NCBI GenBank assembly: GCA_029379385.1
Contig: CM055609.1
Coordinates: forward strand, 5,332,001 to 5,396,000
Source: Quillaja saponaria
Lineage: Eukaryota > Streptophyta > Magnoliopsida > Fabales > Quillajaceae
Direction: 5' to 3'
Length of the DNA stretch: 64,000 nt
The translations under genes were made by a program, and so were the position numbers. Below are positions 11,999-24,172 of the stretch, in pieces. Below the pieces are notes generated by a model, which searched no databases, was not told the origin of the DNA, and was given only the letters and a program-made list of their open reading frames with translations. Position 1 is the stretch's first letter, and each line of letters starts with the position of its first letter.

Positions 11999-14900
11999 TT
12001 AGGTGGTAGAAGGTAAGAGCTGAACCCAAGCATATTCCTGTGTGTAAGCAGCACCTGCCTCACAAGAGGCTTCACAGGCATACACGACAATTGTCACCCA
12101 ATCCAAAGAGTCCACATCATTCTCAACACCAAAGTAATATAGCAGTTGTGGCAAGATCTGGGATCACATAATAAACAATTCAGTAACTCGTGTTCTCCAT
12201 TGTTTTTTTATTTTTTATTTTTTGATAAAATCATGTTGAAAAACAGGAAATAGCAATGGTAAAAGCAGACAGTGATTTTCAAGCTTAAACCTTAGACGAT
12301 TCTCAAGATAACGCCCACCTGAAACTCACAACACAGAGGACCACCACAGAAACTACATTTAGGGATATCAACATTGGATGGCCGGCCACTTGACATAGGC
12401 CACAAAGGTCTAACCCTAGTATTCCTGTAATACCTGTTGCAAGAAAGAACCAAATTTTTGAGCACTGATATAACGAGGGAAGTACATATTGAACAATCAA
12501 TGAATAGCAGAATTAACAACCAAATACCAGAAAAATAATCAATTATGCAAAGGTATCATCTACTAGTCCTACCAATTTATTATTACAGGACAATGCTCAT
12601 ATGATTTCCACAGCATCTTAAGATAGCTCTATTCAAACTTCTACATTTTTCTGTCTCCTTATGTAGATAAGAGGAAAACAAATTAAATTAAATAAAACAA
12701 AAGAGCCAGTACTACATATCATTGATGGATTATACTGGTATTACATGCTCATAATTGTTATTCAGCTCATAACATATATCTCAAATCTCAGATTCAAAAC
12801 TCAATCACATATAACCAATAATTTCAATATTTTTCTCAAGGCAAGATAATATCATCTTTTTTCAGTGTATGCAAAACTTGTTGAGATTCCAATTTGGTAA
12901 TATGATATGGCCCCTCAAATTTGGGTTTCCTTAGTTTTATAATGATATCCTCCATTTGAGGCTCATGCAAATTTCCATATGGTCCCCTTAGCTTTGACAT
13001 GGGCAAAGTTTTTTTGTTATACTCTAGATCATGTGTTTTCTACAGTCCACATTATGTGACACCATGGTGCAAATTACCACATTTTCTTTTTGTTCTATTT
13101 TTCTTAAAAGATTCACCAAAGTTTGTTAAACGCACTCCATGTGTTTTTCTACAAGATAGACAGCATGGCCCAAATTATCTGAAACAGTTTTACAAGATGA
13201 TTTTGCTTTTGTAATTGAAAAGTCAATTACCTTAACACTTGTTCAGGGGCCTTAGCTATGCGCTCTTGAAAGTTAGCCCAACTCTTTTTGTCATCATCTC
13301 CCTGCTCATCAGCAATATAATAAGTATGCAAGGTACTTGAATAAAAAATAGCCACTATGATAGCACCAAAAACAAACCTGAAAATTCTCCAACAATAAAT
13401 TCCTTGTGTCATCAATGTTGTCCCTAGTGATCAAGGAATTAGCACAAACATTAGCATCAGACATGTCTGTGCAGGATTCGCTTTCATCCTCAGTTACAAT
13501 CTCAAATTCTGGCCACACAGTCTTGCTTGCAACTGTGCAAATGAGAAACTCTATCAGAGAGGAGGTAAAAAAATTAAATTCAAATCAATGAAAATTACAA
13601 GTTGGAGTAAATGCTTACGTTTGTAGATAGTCATAACTATGGCACATCAATATTCTTAGATGCGGCATGTACCAATTAAGGTGTAGATACTAGAACTAAG
13701 GTCTAACTTCTAAGCCATTAATGCTTCACTTTTCAATTTAGTTATCATTCAATGGAAGAGCAAAAACTAAACTATTTAGTTTCATCACCATTTATGAAGT
13801 TATCATTTCATTTAAAGTGGCTGACATTTTTTATTCATTCAATAAGAAAGTGTGATGTGTATATAAACATTTCCAATGCAATACTAAAATTGATTTATCT
13901 CAATAATATCCTAGGAAGTATCTACTACTGACCTTTCTGAAACTCTGCTGAAGTGACCCCATTGTAATTGGGGCTACACTCAGCTGCCTGAGAAGAATCT
14001 CTCAACTTCTGACAAGCAATATTGTGACCTGAACGCCAATGTATGAGCTTCAAACAGGCAAATAAATGGGACATTATAAGCATTCAAGTTGTGTTTAAAG
14101 AAGAGGGAACAAATCAAGAAATAACAAAAAATTAAGTAATCCAAACTACCTGGTGTTTCTTAGAGCAATACCGCACTCTTCTGCAACTACTGCAAAGTTT
14201 ATCTCCTTTCCAGGTACCACACCAATCACAAAGAGCAGCTAGAACCCAAAAAAAAAAAAAAAAGACTCTATAAGAATCTTTGAATTGAGAGGTAAGTTTT
14301 GACACATGTCCAATGGGACAGACAATCATCAGATAGGTTAGGCAGAGGAACTTATGTAGTCTGTCCCCAAAAGCTAAGTAATAACATTTTTCATAAAGAA
14401 AGGATTCTTTTCTTGTAGGGAGACAACTATAAGAGTTGACTTGATACTATTATTTTAAATGATTTAATAGGCAATATAAGTAAAGACTCAAATTTTGCAG
14501 TCAAAGAAGCTCTCAGATGAATCAATCATTTTAATTTTTTCTACAACTGATTCTTCTCCATTGGATCCCCTCATGAGAAATAGAAAAAAGAACAAAACAA
14601 TTGTACAACTCCGAACTAGCCAGTATATCCATCAAACCATCAGTTCTTCCCTACAACAAAATTTTACGATTCTGAACTTTCCAAGAGAATGAAATATTAT
14701 GTGGGCAATGCATCAGAAACAAGTGTAAAATTTACCTCCAGCTACAGACGGTTCCTGAGTTCCATTGCATGCTGGATCCTCACTGGAGTAAAAAGGATTA
14801 ACGCGAGGCAACTGGCAAGCGGAAGACCTTCAAACTTGATAAATCATTCCACAATCAGGAAGCAACAAAAGGAATGACTGAATTTAAAATTGCTCCATAG

Positions 14901-15886
14901 TTAACCATTGAGAAAAGAGAGAAAGGAAGAAAGAAGGCAAAGAAAGGGTAAACAGGAAAAGCAATAACCAAGAAATACCTTCTGGATGCTTTCTCTGGAT
15001 GCCGCTTCCATTGCTCATGTTGATCCCTGAGAAGACACCTCATAGAAGGACACATAAAAACAAATAACATGCGATGAAATGCACTTTCCTTCTCCATGGG
15101 TGCATAAACCTAGTAGTTCAAGGATCCAGGGAACTATCATTAATGCTCAATCTAAGAGCTCAATAAACAAAGTCTGGCACATGTCCAAGGAAGCCAATAA
15201 CACAAAAATACAAATTAACATTCTAAAAATACGATGATAGGCATAAACATTTGATTTACACCACATTAAAATGAATGCATAAAATCAGAATATTGACCAA
15301 GATATTAACTTTCATAGCCAAAATTTATAATACAAACAAATATATATACCTGAAGAAGAAACTGTAAAGATTCGCCACATATGTCACAAGCACAAGACCT
15401 TCCTGAGGGTAAATTAACTGGGTCCAGCCAAGCCTAATTGCACACAGGTAACTTATCAAAAGTAGAAGAAAAACAAATACTCATTCATAAGCAATATGTG
15501 TTTCTTTCTATGTACACAATGCTTCAACAGCTTAGAGAATTACAAAAAATACGGTAAATAGGTTAAAGGAATGATTTTTTAAATTTTTTTTTTCATTCCC
15601 ATGAAAGCAAATAGAGCCAAAGTGTAGTAAAATCTTTGATCAATTAAGGGTATACCGGTACACCTCCAGCCTTGCTTGGAAAATACTGACGTAAAAGAGA
15701 CCATTGATTCTCTGGTTTTTCCACAAATCCTATTGTTATAGGCTCGCTTTGTTCCTCATCATCATCATCATCTTCAACTTCATCATCAACAATTTCCTGT
15801 CCTTCATCATCGTCTTCATCATCAAGGGACGTGATTCTGACACCCTTGAACTTGTTGACAGGGACTTCCTCAGCACCAATATTCAT
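11999..15886 (-). CDS. PDCD2-type protein with MYND zinc finger
   Basis: Programmed cell death protein 2 homologue; in other eukaryotes this family acts as a chaperone for 40S ribosomal protein uS5 (RPS2). Minus-strand exons in order: 15656-15886, 15350-15433, 14979-15109, 14736-14834, 14150-14238, 13933-14047, 13378-13532, 13231-13301, 12319-12433, 11999-12157, about 415 residues. The N-terminus has a long Asp/Glu-rich run. A CDICG pair follows, then a MYND finger (CDWCG, CSSC, YCSKKHQ, IHWRSGH, C). The PDCD2 C-terminal domain has WANFQERIAKAPEQVLRY, RPLWPMSSGRP, CSFCGGP and FE-type LLYYFGVE. Exon 4 is ambiguous. Starting at 14834 gives the family's SLKVFR but then needs one base removed (AA at 14817-14818) to reach CQLPR. 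Starting at 14827 is in frame but replaces the conserved residues with RSSA. Nine exons are unambiguous. Confidence 0.9.
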
Positions 15887-16742
15887 ATCCTTCTCTCAAT
15901 TTCAGCTTAATTTCTATGAGCACTTCGTCTTTCCTGGTGCTTGGTACAGAGCAAAAGCAAGGGAATACAAAACAACAAGTATTAGGGTTTTAGCCTTTTA
16001 GGCAGAAAGGAAGAGAATTAAGAAGTTGGAATCAAGTGGTACCTGGCCTAGAGATGAATTGCTGCAATTGTCAAATAATACCACAATATCATTCTGGGCT
16101 CAATTACACCTTTGAGTCTATATGGTCTCACTGTTTTGCCAATAGGCCACTATATTTTAATGTTTTCATTATTTAGGTCATTCTACTTTCTTAATAACAA
16201 ACTTGAATTGAATAATTGTGAATATAATTTTTTGTAAAAAATGAAATTTTTGATAATTTATTCAAATTATAAATAAAATTTATTTAAGAAAAAAAATTCA
16301 AATGATAGTTTTTAAGATATATATAATAATAATAATAAATTATGAATAATATATCTTATCTTGCATCTCATATTTTAAATCGAACATTTTCCAAACTCTC
16401 AATCTTACTAACAATATTTTCTTAAGGTTTTTTACCAACCCACTATTAACAGAGACATAATTAAATTCAGTTTGAAATTAAAAAATTAAAACATAATGAT
16501 TTAAATATAATTGAAATACAGTACCTAATTGAAAAACAGTGAAATAGAGTACCTAAAGTGTAATTTATCCCTTATGACTCTTGTTCCCAATCAATGGTCA
16601 TTTGGGCTTATTGATGCGAGATCACCTTCTTTCTCTAAACTGTCAGCCCTCTCCCCGTCCTGTTCAGCTCAGCCACATCCCCTCTCTCCGACGTTCGGCT
16701 TCGAGAAGCGCCGTCTTCCGAAGCTGTTCGCACCTTGTCCAG
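15887..16742. promoter_or_regulatory. divergent intergenic region between PDCD2-like and U1-C genes
   Basis: The two genes are head to head. The PDCD2-like 5' UTR runs left from about 15886. A CT-rich probable noncoding U1-C exon ends at 16742 before a GTAGGT donor. Most of the interval is a decayed TIR element (16096-16572), so the original shared promoter may be split. Confidence 0.5.
16096..16572. mobile_element. degenerate MULE-type MITE with long imperfect TIRs
   Basis: The left end begins GGGCTCAATTACACC. The right end, reverse complemented, begins GGGATAAATTACACTTT. Both continue through a similar CTCACTGTTTT-like and CAATAGG-like stretch, so the inverted repeat covers roughly 60 bases with mismatches. 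The flanks TATCATTCT and TATGACTCT match at 7 of 9 positions, compatible with an old 9-bp target duplication as made by Mutator-like elements. There is no coding capacity. Borders are accurate to a few bases. Confidence 0.55.
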
Positions 16743-17457
16743 GTAGGTCATTCCTCTCACTCTTGCGTTCTCTTCTTTTTCTTAAAAAAAAAAAATCTTA
16801 AACGACGCAGCCTCTGAAATTTCAGTTTTGCTTGTTGTTGCGTTGAAGTTTGAGTTTATATTTGATGTGTATGTTGAAAATTCATCTAAATGATATAAAT
16901 TTTTATGGTTATGTGAGAAAGCAGCTGAGGTTACATGTATTTGTTATGGGTTTTTTGAATTTTTGGTAGTGTGTGCTGACAGCATTTTGTTTCAATGTTT
17001 CTTATGAGATGTCAGCTAAAATTAGCCTATTACATATTTTTGTAATGGCCTGAATTTCTGTATATATATGCCATAAGAAGGCATTCATTTTTCTTTATTT
17101 ATTGGTAATAATTATTGTAAATAGATTTTAGCTAGAATGTTTGCATGATTAGGTCTTAAATCTCCATTCAGTAATAAGGAACTTTAATTTTTTTTTTTTG
17201 GTTGAAATATCTATGCCATGTGTTTATTTCCTGCTTCACCTTGAGTTAAACCTCTGCCTTCTCTGGTTTCTTTGCCAGTGTTGTTCTCAAAATATTAACT
17301 TTTATGTGCTGATTATTGGAAGGGGCCAAGGGGGTGTCAATTCGTGGTTCTTTATTATTATTTACTATGTAAAGCTCTGATTATATTTCATTTTCTCTCT
17401 CGCTAACGGTTTCTTTTTTGCCAGCACTCACTTGCAGCTGGGGCCCTAGGAACAGCA

Positions 17458-19573
17458 ATGCCTCGGTATGTCCTGTCTCAGCTGTTAATTGGTTCTGAAT
17501 CTCAACATGTTTTAAATTTCGTTATTGAATATGCAATATTTTTCTGATGAACTTGCAGGTATTATTGTGACTATTGTGACACCTATTTGACCCATGACTC
17601 AGTAAGCTTTTCCTTTTGGCCTTTGTTTCAGTTCTAATATATTTTCATCTTGCTTCGCAGGTAGCTTTAGTGTTTATTTTTCTTATTTGGTTATATTGTT
17701 AATGCCAACATTACTTTTCATTAAATAATACATACAGTTGACAGGTTTCATGCCAGTCAGCTGATCATTGACAATGCTCTAAAACCACTGTCTCAGATTT
17801 AAGTCTCACGTTTGTTGACCCTGTTTGTATATTACTGACATAGCCAAAATCAATAATACAAATAAGGTGTTTCATGTTTGTACCACAGCCATGACTAGCC
17901 CGGATGTGCAAAAGTTTCTCCCAAAAGGGAGTTGGCCACGCTAATTTGATATTTTTGGTATTCTTCTTGAAAGGTTACTTGTGACATAAAATTGCAAGTG
18001 TTAGTCAAAGATTCGAAAATACTGACATGACATGCTTGCATGTTATATTGTGTTGCAAGTATTGATTTTCCAGTGCATTAGGAGGAATATATAAATGTTC
18101 TAAAGAGACTTTTTTATCTTTTTTTTTTAAGCTTACGTAAGTAAATTATGCCCAATTTCTTTTTTACCTGTGTTTGTCATGATTAATCTATCTTTAACTC
18201 TAATTATATGCTGTGATCTGTTGACTCATATATATTATGTGAATTACATGCATTATGATTTTGAAGTGTTGAGTGATTCCATCTGTACTAATGTTAGTTT
18301 ACATACAGCTCTGTAGAAGAGTAACAAACAATCTTCTTATATTGCTCGCTGTAATAACAATGATTTTTGTGTATTTTGCTAGCCATTCGGTAAGAAAGCA
18401 GCATAATGCAGGTTATAAACAGTAAGGTAGTGTGGATAATTTCTCTAAGTTAATCCTCTTATCTCTCACATTTCAGATTCTGCATGTAACTTCAGGGAAA
18501 TGTGAGAACCTACTATCAGCAGTTTGAGAAGCAACAAACCCCAAGTTTAATTGACCAAAGAATCAAGGAACATCTTGGACAAACTGCAGCATTCCAGCAG
18601 TTTGGTGCAACTTTTAACCAGCACCTACTGGGTCAAAGACCTCGCCTTCCTGTTTTGCCAACACCAGTTATGCCTAGTCCTGGAAATGCACAATTACCTG
18701 GAAGTCTGCCATTAGTGCCTGGGATCAGGACCTCCCGTTTTGCCAAGACCAGTTCCTAATGCACTAGGTTAATATCTTCTCTCTTTTTCTTTATTACACC
18801 ACACCTCCTTACCCTTTTTGCTGAAGCAACATTTATGGTATTAGATTTGCTCCCTACTCTGTTAATTGCTTTCCAGCCATTTAGGGCACATCTTAGATGG
18901 TTACCCATGAATTTTCTTTCTTTCAGTTACACAACTACTTTCTGGAAAAAAGAAATTACTCCAACTAATCTGTCTTTTGGATTCTTGTTGCGTCCATTGT
19001 GGTAGAGCAATATGGTTTACACTCTAGGATTTGTTTTCTAGATTCAATGATTTCCACTCCTCTCTGATGTGAGATACATGCATTCTTATTTCCTACGTCT
19101 TATTATAAATTTTTTAATGCTGTAAACCTTCTAATTTTGTGCTTAATGCTTGGATCATTGATGACCACGTTATAACCATTTGCAATACTTGTTCTACTGG
19201 TATGTAGCACAAGTGGTCTCCTTTGTCCACAGTGGTGTATGATCTTAGATATTTCTTTTGGTGTTTGCAGGATATGGTTCTGCTCCTACCATGCCACCAA
19301 TGGTGGCTCCTCCTGGTGCTCCATCATTACCTGGTCAAATGAACAGCATCCCCAGGCCTCCTACTGCAACTGTTCCGTCAATGGTTCCTTGAAGCACAGC
19401 AACACCAAATTCTAGTGGGCCCCCTGCTACTATGGTCCCCCCAAGCAATGTATCAAATTAATCCAGCTGCTCCATCAACAGGAGGTTATGATAGTTACAA
19501 TGCTAATGCGCAAACTTCTCGAGGGCAATCATTAACCTGGTTAAACTGGTGTGTTTTCTTTTTGGCCGAATAA
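17458..19573 (+). pseudogene. U1 snRNP protein C (U1-C) gene with multiple lesions
   Basis: U1-C stabilises U1 snRNP pairing with 5' splice sites through a C2H2-type zinc finger. Exons read as 17458-17465, 17559-17601, 18383-18426, 18496-18767 and 19271-19573, after a 5' UTR intron (16743 to about 17424). The start MPRYYCDYCDTYLTHDS and the following RKQHNAGYK are diagnostic. A Pro/Met-rich tail follows, as in the family. Relative to the conserved reading there are four single-base insertions: two in exon 3 (in CCATTCGG and in AAACAGTAAG), one at GGGATCAGGACC in exon 4, and one at CCCCCAAGCAATG in exon 5. Exon 5 also has a TGA where GGA is expected (about 19390). Introns are retained, so it is not a processed copy. 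The reading ends at a TAA at 19571-19573. Confidence 0.8.
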
Positions 19574-21500
19574 AGTGAAAATATGTCAATGCATTATTAA
19601 TGTTCATCGATGCATTTCATCCAACACATTATGTGTATTTTATAAATACATTGCCATAAACTGTTAATAATCCTACTGAGAATCTGATGGAGTGCCTAGG
19701 ATTGTATGATGGATTTATCACAAATTGCATGAAATGGATATATAATAAATTGGTTGTCTTTAACAGTCCATGTTTTGCTCTTGCAGGAAGCTGGAGTTGA
19801 AAGCACGTCAAGGCAATCATATAGCAGGAATTTTGTATGTATGAGTCAAGAGCTTTAGATGTGGATATGTTCTGCAAGTTGCTAACTTTTTAACATCAAT
19901 ATGATTCATATGATCATATCTAGTTAGCTGCTATGGGAAGGATCTGCATTTGAAAAGAATCCACATGTAATGTGATTGACTTTCATATAATAGCACATAA
20001 GGCGGTTCAGTAGATGTTGTTTACATTTGAACACCCCTTCCCTCCCCTATTTCCTTTTACATTAATCGTTAATACATCAAAATTGATTCATCTTTTTCAA
20101 GATTTTGAGCTACTCAACATAAGAGTAATCTCATCTTTTTGTGACTCCAGTGAGGTTCGAACTTAGACTTTAGTGAAAGTATCGAGTTTGAACATGAACC
20201 CTCCCCTTTCCCCTTAATCCCACTCAACACTATATTGTCAAATCTAAATATTGTATTTAAAAGATATGAGCTCAGTAGCATTGTAACCTTAGGGGTAAAG
20301 TAAGTGGAGATCAATCGTGGCTGCCACTGAGCAGTATGCCAGAGATTATTTATGATAACCATGTTATGAGAATTAACCAATTAACAAGTAAAAACTATAT
20401 CCTTGGGCAATCACAAAAAAGTTCATAGGGGTACCTTTACTAAGCATTACCATAAGAGTTAGACATCCTCACATGTGCAGCTTACTGCTTGGCATTTTCT
20501 TTCCCAAAGTTGATGCAGAGGGAAACATGTGCAGCACAAGGCCATGGCTTTTGTTTGGCTTGATAAGGCAGCTCAAATGGTTGTTGGGCATTTTTCACCA
20601 AACTAACTTGGACAAATTCTACAGAAAGTCCCTAACATGATATACCTAGATAGAGACAGAAGTTGGCACCTGCCTATACACCATTCAATCTTCACAATCA
20701 ATAACTAAACTTTCTATTTGTAGTTCTGTTTGTAGTCTAACTTTTTAGGTCTCCTGTTTAGGGTTACATTTTGACAATGGTCTGTCTCATCATTAACATT
20801 ATGAGCAGTGCCTTAAGTGGTCTGCAGTATATGCATATATTTGGGACATGACTTCAAGGTTAGTATCCATATTAAAATTAACATCAACTAATCTTGGGAT
20901 CAATAAATTTTTAATTTTGGCTCTTAGGATGACCATTTATGTAAAAGCATGACTTAGGAGTATTGGATCAAATTATTTCTATGTAATTGCTCTAAGAATG
21001 GTATCATAAAAAGGGTTATTTTCACGTAGTTTTCTCTCTTTGTGAGACTTACATCTGAGTGTCATTTAAAGAAAGAATGCTTGAAAATGTTCATGAAGTT
21101 AGCAATACCCTTCTTCTAATCAATCGATTATCAAATGGAAACTATTGGTTATACAAAAAAAAATGGCAAATGTTGGACTATATTATATTATCTATAATTC
21201 AGCCAAAAAAAAAAAAAAAAACTGCAGATTCTAGCATTGGCCCTTCAGAAATTTTAAGTGGTCATTATACCATTGAAAAGGTCAAAGGGTAATGAAAAAA
21301 GACAACTTACAAGATAAAACAACCCTCAAATTAAAATTAGAACAGCCAATAATATCTGATTGGAGTCAAACACTATCTAAAACCACAGTTGAAACGAAAT
21401 GCCTAATGAGTCATTCCATCTCATAAAATATCCACATTTTGATGCTACAATAACGGCTATGTGCATGGCCAATTTGAAAAGAGGCTGTGATGCCTGTCTT
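19574..21500. other. intergenic region between U1-C and the clathrin assembly gene
   Basis: AT-rich, with only short scattered open frames and no recognised domain. An A-tract (about 21206-21223) is present. The last few hundred bases are purine-rich and probably form the promoter and 5' UTR of the next gene. Confidence 0.5.
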
Positions 21501-21901
21501 AGGGTGAAACATAGAGGAAAGGAAACAGAGAGGAAAAGAAAAAAAAATAAAAAACGAAAAACAAAAAACAAAAAACAGAGGAGAGATTGACGTTGGTGTC
21601 TTCTCTTCTTTGTTCTTCTTTCACTTTCTTTCCTTCCAAACATCCTCTAACATTAAGCATACATCCAACCATAGTTCCTTATCATCTGCAGCTTCTAGGC
21701 TTCAACTTTATTATTGTCAGAACCAAGTGTTCAATTACAAACACTTATTCAAAGATCATATCTGGACAACCCTTTTGAAAAATTGTTATCTTCTAGGAAT
21801 TTTCACAATTTTCCGAACCAAATTCATCAGGTTCAAATCAAAAAGCTGAAGCTCCTGATCCTGAGCAGAGTTGAAAGAAGTCATTTTGGCCTTATTAAAC
21901 C

Positions 21902-23908
21902 ATGGCACCAGGCACAATCAGAAGAGCCCTGGGGGCAGTCAAGGATCAAACAAGCATAGGCCTAGCAAAAGTAGGTAGCAGCACCTCACTTTCTGACCTT
22001 GATGTAGCTATTGTGAAGGCAACCCGGCACGATGAATATCCAGCTGAAGATAAGTACATCAGAGAAATTCTCAGCCTAACATGTTATTCTCGTTCATTTA
22101 TCAGTGCTTGCGTGAATACACTTGCAAGGCGCCTCAACAAGACGAAAACTTGGACAGTTGCAATTAAAACACTCATCTTGATTCAAAGACTGCTATCAGA
22201 GGGTGATCCTGCATTTGAGCAGGAAATATTTTTTTCGACTAGGCGTGGGACTCGCCTTCTAAACATGTCAGATTTTCGCGACAACTCCAAATCAAATTCA
22301 TGGGACTACTCTGCATTCGTGCGCACGTATGCATTGTATCTAGATGAAAGGCTTGAGTTTAGGATGCAGAGCAGGCGTGGGAAACGTAGCATGTTTGGAC
22401 TTGATGAAGATGAGGAGGAAGCCAATCAAACCAGTGCAAGAACCACGCCGCTTCGTGACATGAAAACAGAGAAAATATTTTCAAGAATGCAGCATTTACA
22501 ACAGCTCCTTGAGCGCTTTCTAGCTTGTCGTCCCACAGGTTTGCACAATTGTATTTGAAATTTCAACATAATTAGTAATGTCACGATTCATGACACATGT
22601 ATGTGATTGATGTATGGGGTTGGCATGCGCTTGAGTCTAATATCGTGTGTATATTGAGTTAATCCGTGTAATATAATTGGTTTTAGGGAGCTATGAAACC
22701 CCAATTGTGGCTTTTGGGATCCAGGTTACTTGGTTTAGTCCATTACTTTCATGACAAGCAAACCATTAACTGTTTGTCATTCTTGGAATGTAACAGGTGT
22801 AGCAAAGAACCATAGAGTTGTGATAGTGGCTCTTTACCCCATTGTTAAAGAGAGTATCCAGATGTATTATGACATAACAGATACAATGGGAATCTTGATT
22901 GACCGTTTCTTGGACCTTGAAGTTCCAGATTGTGTCAAGGTGTATGATATTTTTTGCCGTGTGGGCAAGCAGTTTGATGAGCTTGACATGTTTTATTCCT
23001 GGTGCAAGAGTATTGGAATTGCACGGTCGTCTGAGTATCCAGAGATTGAGAAGATTACACCAAAGAAGCTAGAGGTCATGGATGAGTTCATTAAGGACAA
23101 GTCTGCCTTAGCACAAGCTAGAAGAGCTAAAGTTCAAGAACAAAAGAAGGAACCTGAAGAGGCTAAGGAGCCAGAACCTAAAGAAGAAGATATGAATGCA
23201 ATAAAGGCATTGCCACCACCTGAGGGATTCAACGAAGAACCTGTTCAAGAAGAGAAAAAGGAAGAGCCGAAAGAGGAGCCAAAAGAAGAAAAACCAAAAC
23301 GAGAGGGTGATTTGTTGAATTTGGGAGATGATGAGATGACTACTGAAGAACATGCAGATAAATTGGCCTTAGCTTTGTTTGATGGCAGTGCACCAGCAAC
23401 AGGTCCAGCAGTAAATCCTGGATGGGAATCTTTCTCTGATGATACACAAGATTGGGAGACAGCATTGGTTAAATCAGCCAGCCATTTGAACCACCAGAAG
23501 GCATCACTAGGAGGTGGTTTTGATTTGTTGTTGTTGGATGGTATGTATAAACAAGTGACGACAACAGCAGCATTAGCAGGTCTGGGTTTTGGTGCCAGTG
23601 GTAGTGCTAGTAGTGTTGCACTTGGATCAGCAGGAAGGCCAGCAATGCTAGCATTGACTGCACCACCAACATCAGGAGCTGGTTCAAGCTCTGTTAGTGA
23701 AGATCCATTTGCAGCCTCACTAGCCGTGGCACCTCCACCTTACATGCAAATGACGGAGATGGAGAAGAAACAGAGGCTGTTGGTGGAGGAACAGCTCATG
23801 TGGCAGCAGTATCAAAGGGATGGGATGCAAGGACAACTTGGAATCACAAGGATACAACCTTACATGGGAGGGTACCCACCACAGAACTATGGAAACTACC
23901 GGTGTTAA
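21902..23908 (+). CDS. putative clathrin assembly protein, ANTH/AP180 family
   Basis: Endocytic adaptor that binds phosphoinositides and clathrin at the plasma membrane or TGN. Two exons, 21902-22538 and 22797-23908, join in phase (ACA G / GT) to 582 residues, normal for the At1g03050/At4g02650 subgroup it resembles from memory. The N-terminal ANTH domain (about 1-320) starts MAPGTIRRALGAVKDQTS and has the lipid-binding region, STRRGTRLLNMSDFRD and FVRTYALYLDERL. A Lys/Glu-rich low-complexity linker follows (about residues 340-410) with DMNAIKALPPP. The C-terminal part carries clathrin/AP-2-type short motifs: DLLNLG, DPFAASLAV and LWQQYQ-like LMWQQYQRDG. The start is chosen because it matches the family N-terminus. 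The frame is intact throughout. Confidence 0.93.
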
Positions 23909-24172
23909 GTAAGACTAATTTTCATGTGTTTGGACCTTCTCATGACCATTGTTTCTATATGTTTTTGAGGTTCAGAGTATTTTACTCGTCCATTAGAAAC
24001 GTAAGTGTTCAAAAATTTGATAGGATAAAGCTGCTAAGGTTTCTTTGTAATTAATAGTGAATGTTGTGTCTCTCTCTAAAAACATCGAAAAATCTTTAAA
24101 AGGGTACTAAACATCAAATATAAATATTGAACCACCGTGCATACTTTGTAGCACCAATTAGGCAACCTAATA

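Noticed and set aside
12890..12995. Repeated ATATGGYCCC-type segments in a PDCD2 intron, suggesting a transposon end
   Set aside because: No inverted partner or target duplication found within the intron.
20140..20170. GGTTCGAACTT motif resembling a tRNA B box
   Set aside because: No matching A box, cloverleaf or target duplication could be found around it.
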